A DNA stretch of 64,000 nt. It comes from Amia ocellicauda (Eukaryota; Chordata; Actinopteri; Amiiformes; Amiidae). The stretch covers positions 23,520,417 through 23,584,416 of the forward strand of contig NC_089863.1 of NCBI RefSeq assembly GCF_036373705.1. The letters run 5' to 3'. The notes beneath the pieces are model-generated. The model saw only the letters and a list, made by a program, of their open reading frames with translations, had not been told where the DNA came from and did not search any database. Position numbers and translations under genes: made by a program. Positions 1-11,310 of the stretch are shown here, piece by piece (position 1 is the stretch's first letter; every line of letters starts with the position of its first letter).

Positions 1-32
1 ACTAGAGGAAACTTGTTTTTGCAGATGTTTAA

Positions 33-1156
33 AAATTCACCGACCTGTACTTGTATGCAGTTCACTGGACTTTAACAACGCACACAAGTACAGACTTCAG
101 TGATATTGTGGCCATGACAAAGCGAGAGCACTGGTTCACAATATTTTTCTGCAAGGTACACATCTTGTACAATCTGGGAATGATCCTCTCGACGCTGGCC
201 AACAAGCATGCTCTCCATGGGGCCCACGAAGAGATTCTGAGGTTATTCATGATCGAGATTTGAATTCTCCAATGTTGAAAGCGTTGAGTGTTGAGGGAAG
301 TCATAGCGCTTGGCTGTGACCGGTGAGGAGAGCGCAGTGAAAGGGTGGCTGCTTCAACACCAGTATCGAGACTTGAGCAGATTGCCAGCCCTTAGACCAG
401 CAGATAACCGCTGCCTTGTGTTTATTATCATTTCAGGACATAAAAAGCGTCTTGAGGGATGAGAACATCTCCCTCGAGTTACAAGACAAAATTATCCACT
501 ATTTCAAACACAAGTGGACCTGCACTAGAGGCAGGAACACGGAGGTGATCTTTAGGGACATTCCCAGACAAATGAGGGCAGACATATTCGAGCAGTAAGG
601 ACAGGGCCTGAGATCCCAAATGGGACACACGTGAATCCTCACAGACCAGGACACCTTGAGTAAATGTTCATTTCCCAATGTTTCAGGACCGGTTTGGAAG
701 CACTTCAGCAGCACGACATCTTGGTGAATATGTCAACACCCTTCCTGGAACACCTCTCCACCAAAATGCGGCTGCTGAACTTCACTTCAGGTGAGTGACG
801 CTCCTCGGGGTCAGAGGTCAAGCACAGCCTGCACTGGTCCTTCAGACAGTGATACGAGCCCAGATGTTGCCCTTGTCGTTTTCAAAGCTGGGCTCTACAC
901 AGCAATAGCGCGGCAACATTGTGTTCTTGTGCCGGGGGGCTCGGCACGGCGCTGCTGCCACAGCTCACACGTGTGCCACACTCACACAGCCCTGTGTTCA
1001 GCAGTTTTTCTCTCTTTGTGCTTGAAGGGGAGTACCTGGCTCTGAGAGGAGACGTCGCCACGCTGATGTTTGTGGTGGTGAATGGGACAGTGAAGGTGAT
1101 CAGGAACGAACAGGTGGAGTTCCTGTCCACGGGCGCAACCTACGGGGGCAAGGAGA
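33..1156 (+). CDS. HCN/CNG-type cyclic-nucleotide-binding channel, partial (pore to half of CNBD), possibly a pseudogene
   Basis: Four pieces resemble the end of a cyclic-nucleotide-regulated channel. Positions 33-262 encode a pore helix and S6-like segment (YAVHWTLTTHTSTDF, then LGMILSTLAN). Exon 437-594 encodes the C-linker (DIKSVLRDENISLELQDKI). Exon 687-790 and an exon starting at 1028 encode the start of the nucleotide-binding domain (GEYLALRGDVATLMFVV, aligned in style with the beta-roll of HCN channels). The junctions 594/687 (CA|G) and 790/1028 (G|GG) keep the reading frame and have GT/AG borders. The gene begins left of the window. The filter position reads TSTDF, not GYG. An in-frame TAA at 30-32 lies just before the pore unless a splice site at 60/61 is used. 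The phosphate-binding cassette is not visible after about 1156, and no strong donor follows. It may be a sperm-type HCN-like or CNGK relative, or a decaying fragment. Family membership is fairly sure; subtype and integrity are not. Confidence 0.6.
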
Positions 1157-1189
1157 GTCATGGATGAAGGTCCTTGCAAAGATGCTCGG

Positions 1190-1545
1190 CTTGACCCAGT
1201 TCTGCACAGTTCTGCGCCTTTGAACCAAGTATAGTACAAGCAAAGTGCAGATCTGCGCAGAACTGCGGAAATGTGCCCTACAAAAACACTACATACAAGG
1301 TTGCCGTTTTTGGAGCGCAGATTTCCGCAGGTGTGCGCAGATCTGCAGAATTCCCACGTTCCCATTGGCGGAGCAGCGCAGACTCGCGCAGAACTGTGGG
1401 AATCTGCGCTAACCGAACGCGGCCAATGATCGTCGGCGCTCCTGTGACACTGTGAGCTGCTGTCCAATCGCAGGGCTTCTCTGCCGACACGTCACGGGTC
1501 GGGGGCGGGTCTTCTGTGAAATCCCGGATCAACAATAAATACAGC
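1190..1545 (+). promoter_or_regulatory. Promoter of the MS4A-type gene: CCAAT boxes, GC box, TATA-like site
   Basis: Three CCAAT-type motifs lie at 1364-1368 (as ATTGG), 1423-1427 and 1464-1468. They are followed by CACGTCACG near 1489, a GC box GGGGGCGGG at 1500-1508, and an AATAAATA TATA-like site at 1534-1541. About 25-30 bases further on begins a GC-rich stretch that ends in a splice donor. The same region carries repeated TCTGCGC/GCGCAGA words between about 1205 and 1415. The arrangement and position fit a promoter for the downstream gene, but no transcript evidence is available. Confidence 0.55.
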
Positions 1546-1561
1546 GCCTCCGCGGCCGCAG

Positions 1562-1627
1562 TTGCTCCTCACGCTGCCCTGCTTGCCTTCGCTAAACCCA
1601 GGCCTGTGATCCGTAACAAACCAGCAG
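1562..1627 (+). other. Noncoding first exon (5' UTR) of the MS4A-type gene
   Basis: A GC-rich stretch ends at CAGCAG followed by the donor gtgagc at 1628. The next exon has an acceptor at 2175-2176 (or 2181-2182) just before the ATG at 2189, so this is the likely untranslated first exon. The start is estimated from the TATA-like site at 1534-1541 and is only approximate. Confidence 0.5.
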
Positions 1628-2176
1628 GTGAGCCGGGGGGGAGAGAGCCCATCCGCATTGCTGTCCCGCTGAGAAATAAGCGGACCTTTGCGGGGAGTGG
1701 ACTTCAGTGCAGGACTTAAGCTGCCATGTTTAACGACGCATGTGTTTATCGATTCGTGTGATGCTGGTATGCCATTTTGGCTCGCTGTGATGATTTCCAT
1801 TTGATGTGTATTATTTTACGTGTATCATTTCAGTGGCCCTGCGTTATTAGAAAGGTGTTCTGCTATGAACCTATGAATCATGCCATTTGATTGAATGTAT
1901 TAATTGATTAGATGAGGGGTTCCCAACCCTCATCCTGGAGGAGCCCCTTTTATTCCACCCCAGCTCTCAATGACTTAATTGATCCCTCAATTGAAATAAC
2001 TTCCTGTTTAACATAATTAAAAGGCTTTGATTTAGTAAGTAAGTATAAGTATAGAATTGTAGAAATAATACATAAATAATGATACTGAGAACAGGAAGTT
2101 GTAAACCTCTCTGCTTTGACTGTGTTGACTTATTCATTCATACTGACAAGTTTCAATTCTCTTCTCCGGTCCATAG
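1628..2176 (+). other. Intron 1 of the MS4A-type gene, with a foldback-repeat copy
   Basis: This stretch carries no coding signal. Positions 1915-1995 hold one copy of an interspersed repeat (GGTTCCCAACCCT, CCTGGAGGAGCC, then an AT-rich TTAATTGA core) that recurs at about 14.7, 19.1, 20.2, 56.1, 57.6, 59.6 and 63.2 kb. Confidence 0.5.
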
Positions 2177-2188
2177 TTGTAGCCCAAG

Positions 2189-2815
2189 ATGGCTGTATCT
2201 GTGACTAAAGGCGATGGGGTGGTGGTTTTCTCTGTGACCTCTGACCCTACCAGCAACTGGCCGGTGTTGTGCCAGCTGTTGGGCAGTCTGTGCTGCAGCC
2301 CTTTCTGCCTGGTGTCCCGGAGTCTGAGGCGCTTCTACTCGGGCACTCAGGCCTCCCTGGGGGTGAGTAAGTGCGGCAGCTTTCTCCCGTGTGATCAGAT
2401 TCCCTTTGTTGGCAAACTCTCCACGTCACTTCACGCCCAGCACAATGTCTGCTGACTTCAGACTCCAGCTAAACGAACCGATCGATTGCAGACGCCTTCG
2501 TGTTTAAATCTAACTGCATGACGCTCATCCGGGGCGCCTCTGTCCGTTCCCTGCGGGGTAACGGTCATCCTCGTTATCTCTGTGCCGCAGGGCGGTTTTC
2601 TCACCATGCATTTCTCGCACTATCCAGGCTTTACTGTAAATAAATACTTCTCTTTCTGTTGTCCTCACCCTCCACAGACTGTGCAGATCATGGTTGGTCT
2701 GATCAACATCGGGTTAGGAGTCATCCTTCAGCAATTTGATTACTATGAATCCCATCCTTTTTGGCTGGGAGGCATGGTGAGTACATTAGTCACTTCTGGT
2801 CAAAGAACCCCTGAG

Positions 2816-2850
<35 letters not shown>

Positions 2851-5800
2851 CGCTTGAGCTAGTGCATTGAAGGCAGAAGTGATATAGGCCTCAATAACCG
2901 TTCTGCTTTACCCAGAATGCACCATTCCTTTGCACATATATGTCAGCAGCAGACGGAAATCTTAAATATTACTGTACACGTCTGATGTGTGTAATAGTAT
3001 TGCCCTATTGTTGAAGTTAAAATGGTTATTTATTTTCTTAATGAACAGACTGACTGTCAGTTATTGTAGTTACTGACTACTGCTGAATCTGGGGAGTTAT
3101 CTAGTGGTACCTGCTTGTGTGACCCCTTTTGAATAAAAAACCCAAAACCAATACACTGGACACATGCTCACATTGGTTCGAGATGGCAGCGCTCTTGGTT
3201 AGTCTACACTGGGAACAAAAGGAGAAAAGAGAAGAGCCAAAAACACATTTTACCACCTAGCAGAGCTGTAATGAATGTAAGCTTAGTTTGTTTTCACCAG
3301 TTTACTGAAGCTGAAATGGAGTTTTAAAGGGCCAGACTCTGGCACCTTCATAAAAGACTCTGTGCCCAGAATGCACTGTTCCTGTTCACTGTGTTAACAG
3401 TGCTTTGTCCTCTTTTGGACAGTTCATTGCTGCAGGTGTGATGTGCGTCTTCGCTGACCGGTTCCCCAACCCTTGCTTGGTAAGTGACCCGTTTTCGGCA
3501 GGACGGTGAAAATACAACTCCTCAAACGCTTCCCAAAAAAAACCCACGGTAGGACTGCCGAACATAGATACCAGCAGTGATCGAATTTTCCCGCAGCACC
3601 GATGGCCACCGTAATGCCCCCCTCCAAAATGTAGTTCTTGAGGCCAAACCAGCCGTTGTGCCCTTGGACTGACTAAAAAATATAATTCTCCCGGTCGTCT
3701 GTCAATGAGCTGTACACTGCTCTTTCCAATCATTGCGCTACGAACGGCCTCCGAAGCACCAGTCACTGCAGGCGCTTGGATATCTCCCTTCTGATTGGCC
3801 AGTTCGGGGAACGGCGCGCGGCTTTGAATTTCGGTAACTTCGTTAACTAACAAAGAGTATCTTACATTACGGTGCTTTCATTGTTCTATTTTAGCTAACG
3901 TTAGCTTACTCAAATGTAAACGGTGAAATTGTTTTCAGAGTTAACCCTTTGTTTAAAATGCTCTGCCGTGACGGGGACTGTTCTTGAATGCGCTTAAAAT
4001 TTGATTCCTGCAGCTTACAAGCATCTCGGTCCATCCCAGAGAGAAACCGGGGAGGAAATAGATGTATATAACTTTCAATATTTGAATTGAGTAGGTTAGT
4101 TATTTTGTGTGTTAAACCGTAACAACATTGTATATTAAATAATAAGTAATATTGAACACTGGGGGAATTATCGCACAAAATGTTTATTACAGTTAAATAA
4201 CGATTTAGATTTTTAACCATTTCCAGTTTTAGTGTTTCACCAACAAAGACAAAGTTTGAGAATGAGCTTGTTTTTAATGATATTAAAATGATAGCACTGG
4301 AAACACTTTTTTTTGTTCCAATAAAGTGCTTCAAAGTTTGAGTGTGTGTGAGAGAGAGACGGAGTACAGATTTTTTTTTTTTCTATGCGACATTATGTTG
4401 ACAGTGGATTTTAGCTGGCTTTTTTTCTCTCCATGTTATATCTATGTAAGATGTAAATGAAATAGATTAAAATTATCTCCTTATTCAGATATTTATCAAC
4501 CAGGAAGTGCTGTGACTCGCAGCCTTTTAATTTAGGTTGTGACAGGCTAGTTTTTAATACTCAATGACAAATAGAACTTTAGATTTGAAATTATACAATG
4601 ATTATAGCCAGGGTTAAAGTGCAGACTGTCAGCTTTAATTGATGTTCCTTATAATAAAAATTATAATTAGTGCTTGAAAAAATATTTTTTGCCACAGTAC
4701 CAACCCACGCACACAGGGCTTGGTAGGAGGAGAGAGGGTGGTTTGAAGAGACGGAGATTGGCTGTGGCCACCAATTATTCATTCTTACCCACTTTGTCAC
4801 TAGTCACCATGGCATGAGGACATACACAAGCTTTCTAAAATCCATCTTTTATAGTAATTCCTAGTGTTTTTCTTAACAGAATAGTGTTTTTCTGGTTCCG
4901 AAGCCATTTAATAGGCGATTTAGCTCCCCCTTAAGGCCAAGTGGCTTTGTCCCTAAAATCACAAAATTCTAAGCCTGGGCACCAGGTTCCCTGTAATCTT
5001 GTCAAATGTCTGTCAGTTTTTCCGGGGGATTTTTTTTTCCCCTCTTCCAACTCCGCCATTACGCTGGGGCTGTCCTATATGAGGTTATTTTATGGCTATG
5101 GTGAAGGTAATTGCAACAGTTCCTTTTTCCTACATTAAAGGAAAAGCGTCATCCCACTCTGCAGTTGCGATGTACTCGGGTGGGTTTCGTACCGGGTAGG
5201 AGCGCTTCTAATGGTACGCCAGATAAATTACATCTGGTTTCAGACGCAGCCAGATATTCCACTGCGATATAGACCTTGGCGTACAGAAATATTCCTCAGT
5301 GAACTGCATATGATGTTCACCGTTCCACGTGGAGCCCAGGGCAGAATTCGACCAAAACCAGATCTCAAAATGTATTGGGAGCAGGGGATAAAATTAGCTT
5401 TTTTGGCCACTAGCCACTGTGTCTGGTAGAAGGAAAAAACTTACCAGCCACTTGGTATTTTTACCAGCCAAAGGCAAACATCACCAGAAATGCATGAGGG
5501 TGCGTAAATGTGTGGTGAACATGTTAAAATGTGGCATTTATTCAGGTAATTAATCAATCACCATAACAGAAGCTAACTGCACACCTGTATAGACTAGACA
5601 GGTGTGTATGAGGAAAAGGATCTGGATAGAAAACATGCTCCCACACAGTTTCTACTTGCAAGTTTTATAAGGTCTTGATTGCATTCTGCTGAATTATAAC
5701 ACTTGCTAGTAGAGACTGTGCAGGAGCATCGTTTTCAAATGAATCAATCACATGCAATAACACGGCAGCTGCTGGGGATCTGTATAAACACACCAACACA

Positions 5801-8800
5801 TGAGAAGGGGTGTTAATGACACATTATTGCTCTTCATACTCCTCTTCTTCTTCAGTGCTTCTCCCTTCTCTGGGTTTCTGCACATCATTAAAAGTTATTA
5901 CATTTCAAAGTATTTTCTTAAGGCCCTTAAAAGTCAAATTAATATTGTCATTAAAAGTCATTGTTTATAAGCTACAATTTAAAAGTCTGTTTCTCTCACT
6001 CATCGGCACTCTGACCACTGCTCTCACAGCAGCGCATAACCTGACACCTATTTATCAGTTGAGAGTGCCAGGGCTGAGAGAGGTCCTTTGGATTGGGTAA
6101 AACATATAATCTACAGTGATGAAGACAGACAGTGACGTCCTTTCCATTGGTCAATACGATGCACGCCAGCAGAGACGCGATGTAAACAAACCGCACGTTT
6201 CTCTTCAGCAGAATCTCCGCTTCACAGCAAAAAATGCCTCTATTGCAAATTGTTTCCCCATAAATTAATAAGTCGTAATTAATAATTATCTGACACAACT
6301 TATTAAATAAATATCTATGTAAAAATGCATTATTAGAAGCCATATGGAAATGTCACAATAACAGACCTGTCAACTCTCACGCATGTCGTGTATTATTGTC
6401 ACAATTTCAAAGTAACTATAATGGTTGTGACTATTTGTTTTATAAAGGAATATTTTGCAATTACAGCTGTAATTGACCGACCAATATGTTTTTCTTTTTC
6501 ATTTTTTATACATTTTCATTCAATTGTCAGTTTAGCAATGTGAGCTGCAATGAAAATGCCTTAACATTAGCGTCCTTGTGGCAATGTGTTCCGGTCACAA
6601 CAGCGAAATACAAAATGTATAAGACCTATCTAGCTAATTTATACAATGTACTTGACTAAACGATTGACTTTTCCTCTCCAAAGCACACACTCAGACTGCT
6701 GCTCTGCGCTCAGAAACATAACTGTGCGTTTGAGTTCCAGCGAATACAGAATAAATAGCAATAGCCAGCTGTGTGTGTATTAATGTTTGTTGCTCCTCTT
6801 CCTTTTCTGTCATTGCTAGTTTCGCAGAAGGGTGTTTGGCTTTTAGGTGTGTTAACATACCAGCTGTAGATTTGTGGTAGTTTAATTGCACTGCACATAT
6901 TATACACGTATGTGCTTCTCTGTAAGGAAGCCATAGCGCAGAGTTCCACAGATCTGCGCAGACCTGCAGAATGTATGAACATTGTCAATGCAACTATTAT
7001 AATTCGAAAACACTTTGATCCAAATCAACTAAGATACCAACACTACAACGTCAACAAATGAAATCGTATTTTGAAACATGGACCAATACGCTGGGAGAAA
7101 TTAAAACGAGTTGAGTTCCCATACACTTGTTGGCTACCCGCCAAAGTGGCTGGTAAGATTGACAGATTTACCCGCCACTGGCTAAATCTACCCTCATTTG
7201 GCGGGTGGCGGGTGTTAATTTTATTTCCTGATTGGGAGGGATATATGGTAAGACGTGACATATCCTTTATGCATATATAATAAGGATGACAAGACGGAAG
7301 ATAGGTAAGCGATTATATGTAAGGTCGGGCTGTGGCCAGTAAACATGTCTTATTGTCTCCTCTTTTTTCCTTCTCTCCCTTGTCTTTCTTCCTTGCTCCG
7401 CAGGTGTCTCTGACGGTCTGCACAGACCTGGTGAGCGCCATGCTGGCTGTGACCGCAATCGTGCTGTACTCTGTGAACTTGGCCAATAGAGATGGCTTGT
7501 ACTATTTCTGTCGCTTCAATGATGACGGTTATCACCGTTCCTGGTATGCGACGACCACGTCGCCCAACCCCGAAGATGAACGCATCCAGCAGATGAACAA
7601 GGAAAAGTGCCTGGAGGTCAAACACATGCTGCAGGTAGGGCATCCTCCCGAGGCGTGCATCTAAACTTTTGTTGATTCGATTCTCAAAGATCCCGCATTT
7701 TAGCAAGTTGGTCAATTCTGCCTTTTCTACCATCTTTATGATGCAGTGCATTGTGGGATTGCAAGGAGTTCTGTGGGCGCTTTTCTCTATATATAACTGA
7801 AGACCTGCCTCATTTCATATTTAATGTCTTCTCTTTTACAAACAAGTGTATTTCTACAAAATGTGTAGAATATCATCCCGCAGAAAACTGAGAAGAGAGA
7901 GATTATTTGTATTGGTTGTGTAGACCAAAGTAAATATCCAATGCCTTTGTGTCATTCCTATTACGACTTCTGCTACTTAAAATGATACTAATATCATTTA
8001 TAATCCATGTACTATATTATTGTTTTAATTGCCGCCAATCTCTGTCCTCGATCAAGGATCTGAATATTCATGAAGCCAGCAACTAATGACAGAGCTTCGG
8101 CGATAAAGGCATTATCTGCAGTGGCTGTTCGAGACCCAAAATACAATAAGTAAACATACACTACCGGTCAAAAGTTTTAGAACACCCCCATTTTTCCAGT
8201 TTTGATTGAAATTTATGTACAGTTTCTGACACCATCAAAAGGCACTTGGAAACTGGAGGAAACTCTGACAGGAGGAGGTCTGGCAGACCCAAAGCCACAA
8301 CACAATCAGAAGACACGTTTCTGAGAGTCAACAGGTTGCGTGGCAGGCGGCTCACAGGACAGCAGCTTCAAGCACAGCTCAACTGGTCAAAGTGAGCAAG
8401 TCTCGGTGTCAACTGTGAAGAGAAGACTTTGAGCTGCAGGTTTGACAGGTCGATGGCAGTAAGAAAGCCATTGCTGAGATGGCAAAATAAGAAAAATCGT
8501 CTTGCCTGGGCCATGAACACTGCCAGTGGATGACTGATTTCTCTTCTCTCTGCATTCCTGGTGAGCTTGAACCTTTGTTAGGAGGTAGTTGTGGTGTAGG
8601 CCAGCTTCTGGTTCAACGGGTGCAGACTTGTGACCTCTTGATTGCAGGCAGATTCAACACACACACGTTTACTAGCCAGCATGGACTCGCCTCCCTGTGG
8701 GTCTCTGCAGGTGTAAAATGTGGCACCTTTGTATCCATGTTTTGGCCTTGCTGGTGTTGCCAAGACTGGCTTTTTATATGTCTTAATCACAGGCCCTAAC

Positions 8801-11310
8801 ATTTCTATCTGATTGAAGTCACGGGTGTGTCTTATCATTGACATGTTTCATACTCATTAGTCAGAGAATCTGAGAACACCCTGATATGGCAGGTATTGTT
8901 CACCTCCGCCATGCTGAAAGAAGACCTTTAGGCCAGAGAGTCTGTATTGAGCATCCCAGACCTCTTCAACAGTATACTACAGAATAGCATTTTCTCAAGT
9001 CATAGCTGATCATATGGGAGTCCACAAATCTACTGTCTTTTGCATTGGCCAGCACGGTCAGTTTGTTGTATTTCCGAATGATGACAAAATCGCTGCAAGA
9101 TGCCCAACACGATTGGGGTGATAGACTGCACCCAGGTGTATGTGCAAGCACCTTATCAGAGGGAATGGGAGTTTGTCAGTAGGAAAGGGAGACACGGCAT
9201 CAATGTTCAGCTTGTGGGAGATGCTGACCTTGCCATCGCCAACTGTGTAGTGAAATGGCCTGGGTCAGTCCATGACGGACGCATCTTAAGGGAGAGCCAA
9301 CTATTAGCTTAGTAGGTGACAGTGCCTACTCACTGCTGCCGTGGCTGATGACACCTTTTCCCACAGCAAATACAGCCTCACAGACCTGCTACAACAATAC
9401 ACGTGGAGCCGCAACGTGCCTGCAGCCATAATACTGGCTTGTATTGTGTTGCACAACATTGCTATCCGATGCAGAGTTCCTCTCTGTGATGAAAATGAGG
9501 ATCATCCAGCACCCCTTGCTCCTGTTGAGGATCTGGGCCCTCTTGCGGACTCTCTAAATGACAGACTTAGTGGGCATGCAATTAGAGATGCTGTTGTCAA
9601 CAACTGCTTTCAACAAGTTTAAGATTGATTACAGATGGACATATGCCTATTTAGATAAACATATCTTCGTCACGGTCAAACATTTGTTATGTTATAAATA
9701 TTTGTATGTTATGTTTTATTCGTGTTGTGCAGATGAATTCATGATTTGGTTGACTCCACTATTCAGAATAGCGTTGAAGAATATGTATGTTGTCTGCTGT
9801 ATTACAGTAAATGTTACATAAAAACAAATATGCATTTTTCAACCATTTCATTACAAGTACAGTTGTATTTTTATTATTGACAATCTTTTCCACCTTATTT
9901 ATATTGAGATGTTTTTAATGAGCTGTGTGGTACATTTTGTTTCAGTAATCCACTCTTCTACTGGGATCTGGGTAATCCTGATTTTGTGGATCAAAATGAT
10001 CCCAATCCTACCCTATCAGTTTAGAACTACGCGTTTTGAAGATTTGATCCATATTATATCTTGGATTCGACTACCTGATCTGAATACATTTCTAAGTGAT
10101 CCAAATCCACTTTTTGGGGGTTTTGAACTACCCATTTGCAGGATTGAATCCAGTCCGATAGCCGCGATCACGTGTGAACTCCCGGGCCCAGAAGATTAGG
10201 ATTGCGGTATTACGGGTACAGTCTGAATCGGTGTGTCCAGAGCAGAGAGAGAACTAGGATATTGTACGGAGGTCTCTTAGGAGCTGCTCGTTCTTTCAGG
10301 CTTTTGAAACGCCCACCAATATAGAGGTGGTCTAGAACCATATTAGGCCCAATCAACACAGTGCCCTTTTCACACTCGTCCTAGCCACCATGCATTACAG
10401 GCTCTGTTCCTCACCCTGCCTTCGTCTCCCTCTCGTCTCCAGGTGACCTTGAGGGGGTTGCGGATCATGCTGATAGTGGTCAGCGTCCTGCAGCTGTGCG
10501 TGGCGCTCAGCGCGGCGACTCTCGGCATCAAGTGCTTGTGCCGCAACAAGAGGGAGCCGAAGGTAAGTCCGCGACGGCCACGCGAACGGCCAGACGCCTC
10601 TAGTCACTGCCAGATCTCTTGTCACAGAGCTACGATTTGACTGAACTGTAATAAATTGTAATCATTGCTTAATATTATATTCAGACCATCTGATTACTTG
10701 TCTGATTACTATAGGTACATTTGTCAATTATTTTACCATCCGATTACATTTTCGGAGCCGTCTGATCTGTTTCCAGAATTCACAGTGGATTAGATGCGTT
10801 TTGTCTTCTAGTTTCCGCCAATGTCTTCACTGGGTAACTTGAGAATGCAGTGCATGTTGTACTGTGTGAATGACGGGATATCATTGTGTGCGTCTCTGGT
10901 AATGACAGAATATACAGACGCAGTTCGGTCAGCTGATGAACCTTTATAATAGGAAAAAAAATGTTCTGGCCTTTGATTTGATGTAAGATGAATGCACGTG
11001 GCACAAACTATCAAGGAGCTACACATGAATAAATCAAGAAAAACAGGAAAAATAGTCTGGAGTGTAAAGTGTGAATATACAGTCCATCACGCCTCCCAGG
11101 TGGTTTTGCTCAGAGGCCTGTCATTTATTATTATTTTTTATTATTGCATGTCATAATGGCAAACTGACAACTATAATTGGCAATTTCCAATCGGGGTGGG
11201 TGAGAAATGCAAACTATTTGTGTTGCACCGTTGATGTCTTGCAGCCCCTGTCTGACGTTGAACTCTCCAAGCCACTTCTGGAAGAGGACACCGATGACCC
11301 AGAAGCCTGA
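2189..11310 (+). CDS. ms4a-like: MS4A (CD20-like) family four-transmembrane protein, six coding exons, 248 aa
   Basis: The coding exons are 2189-2362, 2678-2776, 3423-3479, 7404-7634, 10443-10562 and 11245-11310. All are multiples of three with phase-0 junctions and GT/AG borders. The product has a short cytoplasmic N-terminus, TM1 at about 59-78 (TVQIMVGLINIGLGVIL, the signature region of MS4A proteins), TM2 at about 84-103, TM3 at about 113-136, a large extracellular loop with two cysteines (C146, C179), TM4 at about 193-218, and an acidic tail ending KPLLEEDTDDPEA. Length and topology match MS4A/TMEM176 proteins, membrane proteins linked to receptor signalling and ion flux, often in immune or chemosensory cells. 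The start ATG has a good context (AAGATGG) and follows the acceptor closely. Polyadenylation signals lie at 11615 and 12113. Introns 4 and 5 are swollen by transposons. The superfamily is confident; the individual orthologue (MS4A or TMEM176) is not. Confidence 0.85.
2819..2847. repeat. (TG)n microsatellite in intron 3 of the MS4A-type gene
   Basis: An uninterrupted TG dinucleotide tract directly downstream of coding exon 2. Confidence 0.95.
3480..5381 (+). other. Intron 4 of the MS4A-type gene, left part
   Basis: No exon or convincing coding signal was found. Positions 3480-3850 are relatively GC-rich and non-repetitive in appearance; the remainder is AT-rich. The stretch ends with ATTGGGAG at 5374-5381, the left copy of the target duplication of the hAT element that follows. 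Confidence 0.5.
5382..7230 (-). mobile_element. hAT-superfamily DNA transposon relic with exact 8-bp target duplication
   Basis: The left end is CAGGGGATAAAATTAGC. The reverse complement of the right end is CAGGAAATAAAATTAAC, so the terminal inverted repeats match at 14 of 17 positions. The flanks are the identical octamer ATTGGGAG at 5374-5381 and 7231-7238, the 8-bp duplication typical of hAT insertions. Both subterminal regions carry related ACCAGCCAC / CCGCCA motifs in opposite orientation. The only coding trace is a BED-type zinc finger on the - strand at 6690-6915. No catalytic domain is seen, so the copy is non-autonomous or decayed. It sits in intron 4 of the MS4A-type gene, in the opposite orientation. 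Confidence 0.85.
6691..6915 (-). pseudogene. BED zinc-finger fragment of a hAT transposase
   Basis: Read on the - strand, this stretch encodes HTCIICAVQLNYHKSTAGM followed by LTHLKAKHP. It is a C-X2-C ... H-X4-H finger of the BED type, which in hAT transposases binds DNA at the N-terminus. The open frame runs on for a further 45 residues or so and then stops; the rest of the transposase is missing. It lies inside the hAT element bounded at 5382 and 7230. Confidence 0.7.
7635..8158 (+). other. Intron 5 of the MS4A-type gene, left part
   Basis: AT-rich intronic sequence without recognisable coding or repeat content, ending at the TA dinucleotide that precedes a Tc1 terminus. Confidence 0.5.
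8159..8525 (+). mobile_element. Truncated Tc1/mariner element (left end and N-terminal transposase part)
   Basis: The sequence begins after TA with CACTACCGGTCAAAAGTTT, the same terminus that closes the element at 21330-22110 in inverted form. A jump then leads into transposase-like sequence (about 8235-8520) with stretches recognisable as the helix-turn-helix/linker part of Tc1 transposase, ending near the conserved CTGGGCCATGAACACTG block. Most of the catalytic domain and the right end are missing. It lies in intron 5 of the MS4A-type gene. Confidence 0.7.
8886..9622 (+). pseudogene. PIF/Harbinger transposase (HARBI1-like), broken
   Basis: Positions 8886-9090 encode an N-terminal remnant (FSQVIADHMGVHKSTVF, a helix-turn-helix-like block). 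Positions 9100-9312 encode the hallmark PNTIGVIDCTQVYVQAP and NRKG-like RKGRHGINVQLV, then KWPGSVHDGRI, which together are the first two acidic catalytic blocks of Harbinger DDE nucleases. A TAG at 9310 is followed by VGDSAYSLLPWLMTPF in the same frame, then a deletion and a frame change into a C-terminal block (ILACIVLHNIAIRCRVP) ending at 9622. The reading frame is interrupted several times, so no active enzyme is made. It lies in intron 5 of the MS4A-type gene, same orientation. Confidence 0.85.
9623..10442 (+). other. Intron 5 of the MS4A-type gene, right part
   Basis: AT-rich sequence up to about 9950. Positions 9960-10200 contain repeated GATCCAAAT/GGATTGAATCC-like words and could be the non-coding end of the Harbinger element, but I could not find matching inverted ends. 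No exon signal appears before the acceptor at 10441-10442. Confidence 0.35.

Noticed and set aside
5810..6100. Open frame over a TCTTCT-rich stretch within the hAT element
   Set aside because: Serine and leucine runs come from simple sequence, and the frame is not part of a known transposase.
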